From Pseudevernia furfuracea (Eukaryota; Ascomycota; Lecanoromycetes; Lecanorales; Parmeliaceae): a stretch of DNA of 64,000 nt. The stretch covers positions 496,001-560,000 of the forward strand of contig JAIUPT010000040.1 of the NCBI GenBank assembly GCA_022315425.1. Direction: 5' to 3'. The translations under genes and the position numbers were made by a program. Numbering within the stretch: the stretch's first letter is position 1; the number at the start of each line of letters is the position of its first letter. Shown one piece after another: positions 43,702-55,198 of this stretch. The notes under the pieces were generated by a model. That model was given only the letters and a program-made list of their open reading frames with translations, did no database searches and was not told the origin of the DNA.

Positions 43702-44553
43702 ATGCCAATGGACATTATATCGCTCCGCAACTTTCAAATGACAGCCGTAATTGGTCCTGATGCGTGGCACCGTCCCGGCAAATTGCAACCCATCCTGCTC
43801 ACACTGAAGCTACTGCTTGACACCACGTCCGCCGGCACTTCAGATGAGATAGCGCACACGTTCAGTTATGGGCAGATGTGCAAAGATGTCTCTGAACTCT
43901 CTGATGGTCACTTCCGCAGTATTGATGACCTGACAAGCAATCTGGTGAGGATTGCACTTGCCAAGAGTTGGCCGGGCGAAAGCCTGCAAATTTCTTTGGT
44001 CGCGCCAAAAGCATTGCTCAGAGTAGAGGGTGGTCTGGGGCGAGAAGTTACGCTTCGAAAGCAGTGGACTGAGAGCGAAGCCGCTAAGCAGCAAATCTGG
44101 GCCTGGGAGAGGCACGCGTGGCTGGTCAAGGACTTGAAAGTGGCTTGTATTATTGGAGTGAACCCACATGAAAGACTGGAGAAACAACAAGTTACCATCA
44201 ATCTCGAAATTCTGGGCGAGGATGGAAAAGACGAGGGAGACTACAAAGGGCAAAATGGAGAGAGAAAAGGCCCGTGGGCGACACTCGTATCACGAGTTTG
44301 CACTGTGGGTCATGATTTCTCACTCTCTTTGCCGAATTTTCTCCTGCTGCAGGCTATTTACTTGAATATCTAGGTTGTCGAACCATCTGAGTTCCGGACA
44401 TTGGAAGCGCTCGCCGCCTTGATAGCTAGAACATGTCTTGAGGATTTTCCGATTCCACAGATTACAGTGTTAGTTGAGAAGCCTAGTGCACTGACGTTTG
44501 TTGAGGGAGCTGGTGTAGAAATCACGAGAGATAGAAGTGTTTTGACAAATTGA
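43702..44553 (+). CDS. Stand-alone dihydroneopterin aldolase (FolB)-like protein, two tandem domains
   Basis: FolB cleaves dihydroneopterin in folate synthesis. In most fungi two FolB domains begin the multifunctional Fol1 protein. Here the second exon is 44374-44553 and the first starts at 43702, ending at 44295 (donor GTTTGC) or 44286 (donor GTATCA). Both are in phase and give about 257 or 254 aa. The first FolB-like half is residues 1-130 (MDIISLRNFQMTAVIG, AHTFSYGQMCKDVSELS, DDLTSNLVRIALAKSWPGE, RVEGGLGREVTL). The second starts at VKDLKVACIIGVNPHERLEK and ends EFRTLEALAALIARTC, PIPQITVLVEKPSAL. No HPPK or DHPS domain follows. Catalytic competence is uncertain, and a pterin-binding role is inferred. 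Confidence 0.78.
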
Positions 44554-44796
44554 GGCCTAATAGTCATTCCAAACCCGTGTGAGTTCCTAGTTTAGTGTCC
44601 AAAAAGTCAAGTCTAAATAGTACATATACCTGAATATCGAGAGAGGTTCTCGGGCCAGAAGACTGCAAACTGCGAGTATACCTGAGATGTTGATCGCGAA
44701 ACTTCTGCCGTACTCATCGCCAACTATTCATGGTTTGATACCTCGCCCAATTGACAGCTCCTGGTCAGAGCGGTTCAATGGAACTGCTACTTACAA

Positions 44797-45407
44797 TTAG
44801 CCCCTTAGGACCACCTGTCCCTTTTCTTGAAGCAGCTGTTCTCTGATAGCTGTATCGGCATGTTCCGGGTGTGTGAACTCTATAAGTAACGAGCCGTAAT
44901 GCTTTGTCTTTTCCATTCTGGTATCAGCCATTCGATTGATTTGATCTCAAGACCGGGTATGAAGCCTTTTTTAATATTGACGATACCATTGATGGCTCTT
45001 TCTTGATTAGCCACATCGAAACTGCTGGGGACATAAAGGACCAGGACGCCGTATGTCTCAGTGGGCGCTAACTTTGGTTCAACGGTAGTATCCTTCACGT
45101 TCAGCTCTGCAACATCGTACCCGGAAGTGCTCACCGCGACTTGTCTGAGACGAGGGCCCTGCAAAGACCAGCTAATCTTTTGCTTGCTTGGGAATGTTGG
45201 CTGTGGAATATTTTCCACATAAGCAAGCACAGAAGTACAAAAATCGGCAAGAGTCTGGTAAGGGCGTTGCTTTCCGGAAGAGCTTCCTTCTGAGGGTGCA
45301 ACAAAATCAAGTAGTTTTCGTGCCTCGTCGATCATAATGGTAGAATGCTCGTTGGCATCTTGAGATACTTGACCCACCGATGGCCACCCTGCACCTTTGC
45401 AGGGCAT
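44797..45407 (-). pseudogene. Gag-like (ORF1) remnant of a non-LTR retrotransposon, frameshifted
   Basis: The frame 45407-44880 contains YQTLADFCTSVLAYVENIP, KQKISWSLQGPRLRQVAVST, TYGVLVLYVPSSFD and GFIPGLEIKSIEWL. It stops at 44880. One base out of frame, the sequence continues KTKHYGSLLIEFTHPEHAD then TAIREQLLQEKGQVV, up to a stop at 44799. Joined, the two pieces read like the RNA-binding middle of gag-like ORF1 proteins of fungal LINEs (Tad1 type), which normally continue into a CCHC zinc knuckle. The knuckle and the reverse-transcriptase ORF are absent. A different frame upstream (about 45550-45350, containing NPWVLTVHFEEG) does not join it clearly. I infer a 5'- and 3'-truncated, frameshifted copy. 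The family call is from pattern resemblance only. Confidence 0.5.
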
Positions 45408-46085
45408 GAGGAACCCTCTTCAAAGTGTACGGTCAAGACCCAGGGATTTGTGCTTCCTTCTATTGCCTCGTCCAAGTGGTACAGCAAAGAATCAAAAGAC
45501 CAAAAATATTCCCTGGTCGTTGTGCAAAGGCTCGAGCAGATTTAAAGCTCTCAACATTCAACGGTCTCGGGAAGTCTTGGTCCAGATAAAAGTACTTCGA
45601 AAATTGGTGCTTGCTACTGTGTTGGGCTATCAAGCATGAGGCTTATCTCAATGGTCACCATCGTAGCTAGTAGAGAGAGAAAGAAGGAAGGAAGGGGGGA
45701 AAGAAAGTCATACACAGGCAGATTTGGCACAGACTAATTGATGCCACACTTTCTTGGGTGGAACAATTACAGAGAGGTGCTTACGATTGAGAGAGAGGGA
45801 GAGAGAGGGAGAGAGAGAGAGAGAAATTCGAAAGAGATTAGTGGGGTGCCATATAATCTCAGTAGGTAAGTGAGATAAAGTACGGTACATGTAGGATTTA
45901 AATAGGTGAGCGGTGATTGGACAAAGAGACCTCGGCTCCACAACGGTTAGCGTGGCAAAGGCGGATTGTAACGACGACATTTCCGCCTCCACGATCTGCC
46001 TGTTCTCCAGTCCGATCAAGCTCTGCATCTTCCAAGCTCCTCCTGGTCAGGCTCAATCTTCTGCAATTACATTCCTTCCGCCAGT
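45408..46085. promoter_or_regulatory. SDH1 upstream region with (GA)n microsatellite
   Basis: About 680 bases between the retrotransposon remnant and SDH1. A GA-rich microsatellite spans about 45788-45824, roughly 260 bases before the SDH1 ATG, with another GA-rich block at 45670-45710. It presumably contains the SDH1 promoter. Confidence 0.5.
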
Positions 46086-48329
46086 ATGGTCTCCTGTGCT
46101 ATACGGAGCTTTGCCTCAGCATCCAAAGTCTGTCCATGCCGTCTTAAATCAACAACCTTGAGAGGCGACGGTGCTAATGGAATGTGCCAGTTCTCAAAAG
46201 CCACAAGATACAGTCGACTCTTCTCCACTTCAAGGCCTCACGGTAGGATCACTTTGACTTGTGTGCTATGCTCCAGCACTTACCATCATTCTCAGCTCGA
46301 ATAATAGCCAACCAACCGCTTCGAGCCTCAGAGGCATCCCCATTCATCAACAATAAGTATCCAGTAATAGTATGCACTTCTGATCATGGACTAGCAAATG
46401 GTTTCTTAACAAACGCTTCCATAGGATCATGAATATGATGCTCTTGTTGTTGGCGCTGGTGGCTCGGGTCTGCGAGCAGCCTTTGGTCTGGCCGAGGCAG
46501 GCTTCAATACTGCATGTATATCGAAACTGTTCCCCACCAGAAGTCATACCGTAGCTGCACAGGGCGGCATCAATGCAGCACTGGGAAAGTAAGTTCTCAA
46601 TTCTGGAGCCCCAACGTATGTAGACCAGATGCTGAAGGGGTCCCTTACTTAGTATGCACGAGGATGATTGGAGGTGGCACATGTACGATACTGTCAAGGG
46701 TTCAGACTGGCTGGGCGATCAAGATGCAATACATTACATGACAAGGGAGGCGCCGGCGAGTGTCATTGAATTAGAAAACTACGGCTGCCCTTTCTCGAGA
46801 ACCGACGAGGGTAAGATCTACCAGCGAGCTTTTGGTGGTCAATCGCAGAAGTTCGGAAAAGGAGGGCAAGCATACCGATGCTGCGCTGCAGCTGATCGAA
46901 CTGGCCACGCCCTCCTCCACACGCTATACGGCCAATCGCTGAGGCACAATACCAACTATTTTATTGAATACTTCGCGCTGGATCTAATCATGGAAGACGG
47001 CGAATGCAAAGGCGTGATTGCATACAACCAAGAAGACGGCACATTGCACAGATTCCGCTCACATAACACCGTCCTGGCAACAGGAGGATATGGAAGAGCA
47101 TACTTCAGCTGTACATCAGCCCACACCTGCACAGGAGACGGCATGGCAATGGTAGCTCGTGCTGGTCTACCTAACCAGGATCTGGAGTTTGTCCAATTCC
47201 ATCCGACTGGAATCTATGGTGCTGGATGTCTGATTACCGAAGGATCTCGAGGCGAGGGAGGCTATCTTCTAAACTCCGAGGGTGAGCGATTCATGGAACG
47301 CTACGCACCAACAGCCAAAGATCTTGCATCACGAGACGTAGTCTCAAGATCAATGACCATGGAGATCCGGGAAGGTCGTGGCGTCGGCCCTGACAAAGAC
47401 CACATCTACCTGCAGCTCTCGCACTTACCTCCAGAGGTCCTCCATGAGCGTCTCCCTGGTATCTCCGAAACTGCTAGCATCTTCTCCGGCGTCGACGTCC
47501 GTAAGCAGCCAATTCCCGTCCTCCCTACCGTCCACTACAACATGGGCGGTATCCCAACCAAGTACACCGGCGAAGTCATCACTGTCGATGAACAAGGCAA
47601 TGACCAAGTCGTGCCTGGGCTCTTCGCTTGCGGAGAAGCAGCCTGCGTTTCCGTCCATGGCGCCAACCGTCTTGGTGCCAACTCCCTCCTCGATCTCATT
47701 GTTTTCGGCCGAGCAGTCAGCCACACTGTCCGGGACAATTTCTCCCCTGGTATGCCACACAAGGAAATCCGCGCGGACGCCGGTGCCGACACCATCAGCA
47801 TGCTCGACAAAGTCCGCACAGCATCAGGCCCCAAATCAACACATGAAATCCGTAGCGCAATGCAAAAGGTGATGCAGACTGACGTGTCCGTGTTCCGTAC
47901 GCAAGAATCGCTCGACGAGGGCAGCAAGCGTATTAAGGACGTTGACCAATCATTTGCGGAACTCGGCACTAAAGACCGCAGCATGATTTGGAACAGCGAC
48001 CTCGTTGAATCTCTTGAACTTCGAAACCTTTTGACTTGTGCGGTGCAGACCGCAGACTCGGCTGCTAACCGGAAGGAGTCGAGGGGTGCACATGCTAGAG
48101 AGGATTTCCCCGATAGAGACGACAAGAACTGGATGAAGCATACTCTGAGTTTCCAGAAGGAACCTCAAGGGAAGGTGGAGCTGGGGTATAGGCAGGTCAT
48201 CGGGCACACGTTGGATGAGGCAGGTTAGTACACACCATCCCACTGTCATCCATCCTCACATGGTAGAATAAACGAGCTAACAAACGAGCAGAATGCAAGG
48301 CAGTGCCCCCCTTCAAGCGTACGTACTAA
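46086..48329 (+). CDS. SDH1: Succinate dehydrogenase flavoprotein subunit, mitochondrial (complex II)
   Basis: FAD-linked subunit oxidising succinate to fumarate in the TCA cycle and respiratory chain. Five exons (46086-46242, 46296-46369, 46425-46588, 46653-48223, 48292-48329) give 667 aa. The N-terminus is Arg/Ser-rich (MVSCAIRSFASASK, YSRLFSTSRPHA), a mitochondrial presequence. The mature protein begins near KYPVIDHEYDALVVGAGGSG, the FAD-binding Rossmann loop. Other sites are RSHTVAAQGG with the His that links FAD covalently, HPTGIYGAGCLITEG, the catalytic Arg region with SRGEGGYLLN, and GANRLGANSLLDLIVFGR. The last exon supplies ECKAVPPFKRTY, the usual C-terminus. All five exons keep phase. 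Identity is secure. Whether another SDH1 paralog exists elsewhere is unknown. Confidence 0.97.
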
Positions 48330-48731
48330 AGGCTGGGATATTCACGGATCAATGGCAAGAAGGGCATGGAATTCGGGGTGGCATAGTTTGGGTGTTGGAC
48401 GATCCGTGTTTTAAATGTTTTCGCTAGTGAGCCTTTGTGTAAATGATTACAATTTCACAGATGCACATATTTAAGAACACTTACTTTGGTGGTTGAGATC
48501 CAAAGGGTTCCAACGTTGTCTGGGGTTTGCTTAGGTGTTGTGCGCCCCTTTCGTTGACAAGAACCTGATCGAAGGAGCAGTACCCGAGCTTTGAGTATGA
48601 GTTGTTTTGCACGCTGTAGCGCCCACGGCGCATTTGAATGCACCTCTAGCAAACGCCGCAGATTTAGTATACAGCTTCCCCTCGATGGACGAGCTTCTCT
48701 CTCCCCTCCGCCAATTTCCTCTCCTTCGGTT
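48330..48731. other. Intergenic, between convergent 3' ends
   Basis: A 402-base gap between convergent SDH1 and RPT1 stops, holding both 3' UTRs. No gene is seen. Confidence 0.6.
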
Positions 48732-50194
48732 CTAGTTGTATTGCGCGTAACTTGCCGTAGAGCTAAACTTCAGATTGCCCTTAATGACCTTGTCCACCGC
48801 GGACAAGAAGTCTTTCTCAGTAGCAACCTTTCGCCTCGCCCTAATCGCGAACATCCCGGCCTCAGTAGCCACACTCCTCAATTCAGCTCCTGTGCTGTTC
48901 GGGCACAATCTCGAAATTAGCTCCCATCTAATATCCCGCTCTACGGACATACTCTTGGCGTGGATGCGGAGGATGTTTGATCGGCCCTCAAGGTCAGGAA
49001 GCGCAAACTCAATCTTTCGATCTATACGACCGGGACGCATGAGTGCTGGGTCGAGAGTTGATGGGCGATTTGTGGCGAACATGACTTTGATATTCCCACG
49101 GGAATCGAAACCGTCGAGTTGGGTGATAAGCTCCAACATGGTCCGCTGGACTTCGTTGTCACCTCCAGCTCCATCGTCGAAACGGGCACCGCCAATAGCG
49201 TCGATTTCGTCGAAGAATATGATACATGCTTTCTTGGTTCTAGCCATTTCGAATAGCTCTCGGACCATACGGGCGCCTTCACCGACGTATTTCTGCACAA
49301 GTTCCGACCCGATAACCCGGATGAATGTAGCGTCGGTTCTATTTGCTACTGCTCTTGCGCAAAGTGTTTTACCTGTGCCTGGGGGGCCGTAGAGGAGAGC
49401 ACCTTTTGGGGGGTCAATTCCTAGACTGACGAATCGTTCTGGGGAGAGTAGTGGCATTTCGACGACTTCTCTGATCTTTTCAATCTGCTCTTTGCAGCCA
49501 CCGACATCACCATAGGTCACGTCGGGCTTGTCTTCAACCGTCATCATGGTTACCGAGGGATCGATCTTTGGCGGAAGGGGAAGGAGAATCTCGTATTTGT
49601 TTCGGTCGACACCCACGCGCATGCCCTCCTCTATATCTGTGGGACTGACACGCTCGCCAAGTTTGACGACGAATTTGGCAATTTGTTTGACGTTGATGAC
49701 ATATTTGCTCTTTTCTGCGTCCTTCTCATCTTGAATGATTTTGGTACACCGGGCGACTTGCAGAGGATGGTCTTCAGACATTCGTTGCCGATCCGCTGCA
49801 ATATCCCATAGGTGTGGTGGTGCGAGACCTGTGTCTGATTCCTTAACTCCTGTGGGAGATTATCAGCACTGGAAACAGACTATGATCTAGCAGTCACCGC
49901 CATCGTAGACATACCTATTTTTTCGTTGACACTAGTTTGCTTCTCCTTGATCTGTTTTTCCAACCGTCTCAGGCCGGCAGCGTACGGCGCAGCGCCATAG
50001 GTCTTCAGTACTTGGATGTCCCTGGTATCCATGTCAGTATTCATCATTCCAAGGACAACCCGAATCCGCCGCGTGAAGGAATCTTCATGCTGAACATACT
50101 CATCGGTGAGGGGGGTGATCTTCTTCTCGGGCTCTTCATCATCTACGAACTCCTTCTTGTACTTCTCCCAACTCTGCCCAGTTGCACTAGGCAT
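48732..50194 (-). CDS. RPT1: 26S proteasome regulatory ATPase Rpt1
   Basis: One of six AAA ATPases of the proteasome base. Three exons (50194-50100, 50021-49915, 49849-48732) give 439 aa. The N-terminus reads SWEKYKKEF and EKKITPLTDE joined to DIQVLKTYGAAPYAAGLR, then the coiled-coil and OB-fold region. Walker A GPPGTGKT is at about 222-229 and Walker B IIFFDE at about 277-282. The second-region arginines are in FATNRPSTLDPALMRPGRIDRK. The C-terminus ASYAQYN matches the family. The first intron is 78 nt, a multiple of three, and has no stop, so the unspliced reading is open. Removing it restores the TDEDIQVLKTYG junction of other Rpt1 proteins, hence the splice. Divergent from CCT4. Confidence 0.97.
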
Positions 50195-50629
50195 ATTGGG
50201 AGGCGAGGTGCTCTGTTTGTTAGCCGGTAATATCAGCCAATCCGTGGACCCAGCGGGTGTAGAAGCAGGGCGAGAAGCGACGATATAAGTTCCGATCCAG
50301 GTATCTTTATGATGAGATAAAGGTGAGTATGATTGAAGCTGGTCGACAGTGGGTGGTGTGAGTGTGATAGAATGATGAGCTGGACGATGGGTGCTTGTTG
50401 GGTGAAGGACGTCAGGCCAGACCCAGAGCTCTCTCTCTCGCTCGGCTTGAGCCGACACCAACGCTAGCTTAGCGCGATTTCGATTGCTGAAAATCGTGGG
50501 ACGCGACTTCGATATTCGAACCACACCCCAGCTTCACCTACAATAGCCGAATACCTACATAAGACTGTTATAGCACCTCTGGCTCAATACTTGTTTACTT
50601 GCCAGTGTTGATCGCTTTCTACACCCAAG
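50195..50629. promoter_or_regulatory. Divergent promoter, RPT1 and CCT4
   Basis: A 435-base region between divergent proteostasis genes. Shared regulation is possible but no motif is distinct enough to call. Confidence 0.5.
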
Positions 50630-52296
50630 ATGGCTGCTACAGCCCCACCGAAGTCGAATTCTGGCAACAATGCCTTCAAAGTAATTCTAAGTAATTCTTC
50701 GCAGCTTCTGATACACGCTGACAATGTCTACAGGACAAGGAGAAGCCTATGGCAGTCCGAAATGCCAATATCATGGCAGCTCGAGCTGTCGCAGACGCGA
50801 TAAGGACTTCACTAGGTCCAAGAGGAATGGATAAGATGATACAAACTGGGAAGGGCGAGACCATAATTACGAATGACGGCAACACGATGCTGAAAGATAT
50901 GAGCGTTATGCACCCAGCGGCGAAGATGCTCGTTGATCTCAGTGCAGCTCAAGATGTGGAGGCAGGAGACGGCACCACCTCAGTGGTAGTAATTGCTGGG
51001 AGTTTGCTGGGGGCAGCGGATCGATTACTGGCAAAGGGCATACATCCTACCGTCATATCGGAATCATTCCAGCGAGCAGCAGCAGCTGCAGTCCAGGCGC
51101 TCGAGAAAATGTCACACCCAATATCCTTATCAGATCGGACCACACTCCTACAAGCCGCCTCTACATCGCTCTCATCCAAGATCGTCTCCCAACACTCGAA
51201 CCTACTTGGTCCTATGGCCGTCGACGCCGTACTGAAAACTATCGACCAGAAGACTGCAGACAATGTTGACTTAAAAAATATAAGAATAGTCAAGAAAGTG
51301 GGCGGTACAATAGAAGACAGTGAAATGATTGACGGCCTGGTGCTCAATCAGCCAGTAGTGAAGAGTGGCGGCGGACCATCAAGAATGGAGAAAGCCAGGA
51401 TAGCCCTGATACAATTCCAGCTGAGCCCTCCCAAGCCGGATATGGAGAATCAGATTGTAGTCAACGACTACCGACAAATGGACAAGATATTGAAAGAGGA
51501 ACGAACATACTTACTGAACATGGTCAAGAAAATCAAGAAAGCGAAGTGCAACGTCTTACTCATACAAAAGTCAATACTAAGGGATGCCGTCAATGATTTG
51601 AGTCTACATTTCTTGGCGAAACTTAACATCCTAGCGGTCAAGGACATCGAGCGTGACGAAGTCGAGTTCATTTGCAAGAGCACAGGCTGCAAACCAATCG
51701 CTGACATTGACTCCTTCACGGAGGACAAGCTCGGCTCCGCGGACCTCCTCGACGAGGTCCAAGCGTCAGGCTCGCGCATTGTCAAAGTGACCGGCATTGC
51801 CCACAAGCACCCAAATATTCCCAAGACCGTCAGCATCATCTGCCGCGGTGCCAATTCGCTCATCCTCGATGAAGCCGAACGCTCTCTTCATGACGCTCTT
51901 TGCGTTATTCGGTGCTTGGTGAAGAAGAAGGCGCTTATTGCCGGCGGTGGAGCGCCTGAGATCGCGATTGCCAATACACTTTCGAGGCAATCGAGAGAAA
52001 TGACGGGAACCGAAGCGATTTGTTGGAAGGCATTCGCAGATGCTATGGAAGTCATACCTACCACGCTTGCGGAGAACGCTGGATTGAACAGCATACGAGT
52101 GGTTACAGATTTGAGGCATAGACACGAGTTTGGCGAGAAGAACGCAGGAGTCAGTATTCGAAGTGGAGGCGTTAAGAATAACATGCAAGAGGAGAATGTG
52201 CTCCAGCCGCTACTGGTGAGTACCAGTGCGGTAGAACTAGCGGCCGAGACGGTGAAGATGATACTTAGGATTGATGATATTGCCTTGTCACGGTAG
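50630..52296 (+). CDS. CCT4: Chaperonin TRiC/CCT subunit delta (Cct4)
   Basis: Subunit of the cytosolic chaperonin that folds actin, tubulin and other proteins. Exon 1 (50630-50680) encodes MAATAPPKSNSGNNAFK. Exon 2 (50734-52296) continues DKEKPMAVRNANIMAAR. Total 537 aa, the family length. ATP-binding and hydrolysis motifs are SLGPRGMDKMI, NDGNTMLKDM, EAGDGTTSVVVIAGSLL and, in the C-terminal equatorial domain, ALIAGGGAPEIAIANTLSR. Delta-type features include NVDLKNIRIVKKVGGTIEDS and the end LRIDDIALSR. One intron of 53 nt. The sequence is complete and no oddities are seen. Confidence 0.97.
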
Positions 52297-53601
52297 ATAT
52301 AGATGAGAAGCAGAGCAATATTTGAGCAAGTGCTATGCTACACTTACCTTCATTCGAGACGACCTTAGATTTCCATGCGAATCTTCTCAGAAGCTGCGTA
52401 CACGCTCTTCTTTTAGCTACATGTGCTTTCTCATGATTTCAGAAATGCCGATTGCGTTTGCAATTCTGCCGTCTTCCTCATCTGTTGCAGGTTGCAGGGT
52501 CTATTTGCTCCGTGCACTTGCTCTCAATTGAAGCAGTACCTTCTTTCTTGAGCCGATGGGTCGTGGGTACTGCTCTCTTTGTAACGCTTACCGTTATCCA
52601 GCACAGCAGTTCTTGTCAATTCTTCACTGGATCCATAACTGGCTTGATGACAATATGTATGACCCCAGGCGCCCAGCCCGCCAGCCTCAACGAGGGACTG
52701 GGTTCCTCATCGGGTCGAGTATTCCGCTGGACGTGAACAAAACCTGTGGTATCCATACAAAGCCGGTCGATACTGCTCCTCAATGGGTCGATCATCTCAC
52801 CACAATCAAAGCCGCAGCAACAATCAGCCTGTCCCTATCTGTACCATTCACTTTGCTGTGCTTCGGACCATATACTGATCATCACTGTTCTACTCACCAC
52901 GCGACCCCCGACCCAAATACTATGGTCTCCTCGCACAGACCCAGACCCAGATACTCGAGCAATTTATCTCCATAGCAGACCAGGACCCTACCAATGAAGG
53001 CGACGGCTCAGACTATAGCGGACCCCTTGAGGACCCGATCCCTGGTGACCGATAACGACGGTGGGGACTCCAATGGCGGTGAAGACGGCAGTGAAGGGGG
53101 CCAGCAAAAGACCTGAGGCCAACATGAATTTAACTGGCAGGAATTGGGACTGATCCGTACCCCGAGTCGTAAAAACCGGGAATTGATCCTGACAATATTG
53201 TTGGCGATATTCTGTACGGGGAATGCTCCATCTAGTGAAGGCATGCAGGAGAAGGGTGGAGAGGAGAGATGTTGAGAGATTGGCTAGGGTTCTATGCAAA
53301 CACTAGCAGAGAATTGGGACGAATTTAGTGAATCCTCGGGATATGGTCGGTGGTAGATTGAGCGAGCAAAGCCCGCATGGGATGGTGTGATAGTAATACA
53401 AGTTGTAAGACGGCAAACAGATCAGCAGTTCATCGAGAACATTGGTATCGTGAATGTAGCACCCAATCCAGCAAGGAATTTCCAACAAGCCTAGCAACCC
53501 GCTTCAAGCGCTAAAGAACAGCAAGTATTGGGCCTCCAAGGTCAGCCCCAGATAATCGACAGACAGCGAATAAAGCAACAAGTTCTCCTTCCTGGAACAC
53601 C
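52297..53601. other. Intergenic between convergent genes
   Basis: A 1.3-kb gap between CCT4 and the minus-strand gene at 53.6 kb. The longest frame (52556-52975, 139 codons, plus) begins MGRGYCSLCNAYRYPAQQF but shows no family resemblance and no splice context. It may be chance. No repeat is seen. Confidence 0.4.
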
Positions 53602-55198
53602 TCAAGATCCCTTCCCACTTACTCTCTTCCAGAATTTCTTCAGAGTGCCACCCTCTTTGGGAAGCTGATCCCAGATGTTCGCTTCTTTTTTCGTTGGCGG
53701 TAGATGCTCTAATGCTAGAGGATCATCGCCTGTGGTGTTTGCGTACAGCGCTTTCTCATCAGCTCGCAAATCCGGCCTCGTGAGCGTCATACGGAGAGTC
53801 ATCTCTCTGCTTCCGGCAAGCAGCTGTGCGAAAGGTTCCGATGTATGGTGGCGGAGGGTGGGTTTAGGAAAGAGTGTGCTGCTAGAGCCGGAAGAAGCTG
53901 CTGCTGATGGCGAGAGGAGCGTGGCATCGTGGTTGAAGACACCGTTCATGGGAGTGTACGGTGCTTCTCTTTCTGGGAGACTGGTGGTAGATTCGGCGTC
54001 GTCATCATCGTCCAGAGCGTCAAATAGGGAGGGGATGTCGTCGTGGAGGAACGTTTTGCAGGGTGCAGTTTTGCGGGCTCGGGAAAGCGAAGGTCGGCTT
54101 AAAGGGCGGTCTTCTGTGTCTTCCATGGATGGGAACCCAAACTCGATTGCTTCATCAAAGTTTTGAGGAGAGGCTAGGTAGACGCGGAGCTTGAGTCTGG
54201 CTTCGGGGTCTTGATAGTATTTTGCGGATGCCTCAATGGCTGAATTGGATGTCTGGGCTCTATGAGCAGGTGCCAAGGATGGGCGAGACTGAGCATGTTG
54301 ATGCAGTGGTTGTGGTAGAGGTGTATGTGCCAGTGGTATGGGGTAAGTGGTTTCCGGAAGTGGTGGGACTGGAGAGGTATTTGCACCGAACGGCAACTGA
54401 TTTAGAGATAACGCTCTCCGGAATGAAGGCTGGCGCTTCGAAGGTTTGACGTCAGATTCTGCAGCTTTGTTCATGAACTCATGGTAGTCGTCCAACTGTA
54501 GCTTTGTAGACAAGTCCAAATCATTGTCATCATCAAACCAGATCATTGAATCGTCCATGTCAATGGCAGAATCGGCGGGTTGCTCTTCGTCGAACGTGCT
54601 TAGAGACGACAGGCTCGAATATGATGAGGTCCGTAATGTTGGCACACTTCGATTCCCTTCTTTGCCTTGTCTGTAGAATATGCGGAACTTCTCGTCTGAG
54701 GCGTCGAGAACGACGCTGTCTCTAAGTCCTGACAGCGCAAGGCGCTCCTCCCTGGTGAAATGCTTTCGTTGAACTTTGTCGGGAAGTCTGAGGAACCATT
54801 GAGCATCTGACGGGAGGAAAGTATCACTGGTGGGCGAAGGAGTCTTCCTTCGGTTCTTGAAATAGCTTGAATTTCTCCGAGCCAGCCCAGGGCGTGATGG
54901 TGAGGGCTTTGGTTTGGAAGCCTTCACTGTGCCATGACAGACTTTCACCACGGCAGCTTCTGTTACGGACGCTGAATTCTGCGCAAGCCTCAGTCTCTCG
55001 AGGGACGAGAAGTACTGTTGACAGAAGGTCGAATTAGCTATGTAGACTTGGGGATGTTGGGCTGGCCGGAGGAAAATCAACTGTAGAGAGGAATGGGTTA
55101 CGTACCTTGCGCTTGACGGCAGGAGGAAACTTGTCCCAGTCATTGTTATTATTCTTGTTGCTGCTGCTGTTCAAGGAGGTACAAGTACAAAGTACCAT
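53602..55198 (-). CDS. Uncharacterised Ser-rich protein, conserved-type start with spliced N-terminus
   Basis: I do not recognise a known function. Two exons (55198-55106 and 55014-53602) give 501 aa. Exon 1 encodes MVLCTCTSLNSSSNK, an Asn run, and DWDKFPPAVKRK, joined to YFSSLERLRLAQNSA. Residues near 85-110 form a compact motif LPSDAQWFLRLPDKVQRKHF followed by TREERLALSGLR, probably the conserved part. The remainder is rich in Ser, Pro and Asp with patches such as DMDDSMIWFDDDNDLD and ALDDDDDAEST. The C-terminus has PPTKKEANIWDQLPKEG and a basic end LKKFWKRVSGKGS. No membrane segment is visible. A phosphorylated scaffold or regulatory role is possible but not shown. An alternative Met in the intron frame is rejected because of the strong GTACGT/CAACAG pair. 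Confidence 0.75.

Noticed and set aside
45788..45824. GA-rich tract as a remnant LINE tail
   Set aside because: It is a simple microsatellite 380 bases from the gag-like remnant and on the side opposite to where a 3' tail would lie.
47378..47872. 164-codon alternative frame within SDH1
   Set aside because: Overlaps the conserved flavoprotein frame and has no independent features.
50022..50524. Longer N-terminus of RPT1 through the first intron and upstream
   Set aside because: The extra residues interrupt the conserved TDE-DIQVLKTYG junction and the normal ATG at 50194 precedes a family-like N-terminus.
52556..52975. 139-codon frame as a possible gene
   Set aside because: No family resemblance, no splice partner, and its Ser/His/Pro-rich end resembles random translation.
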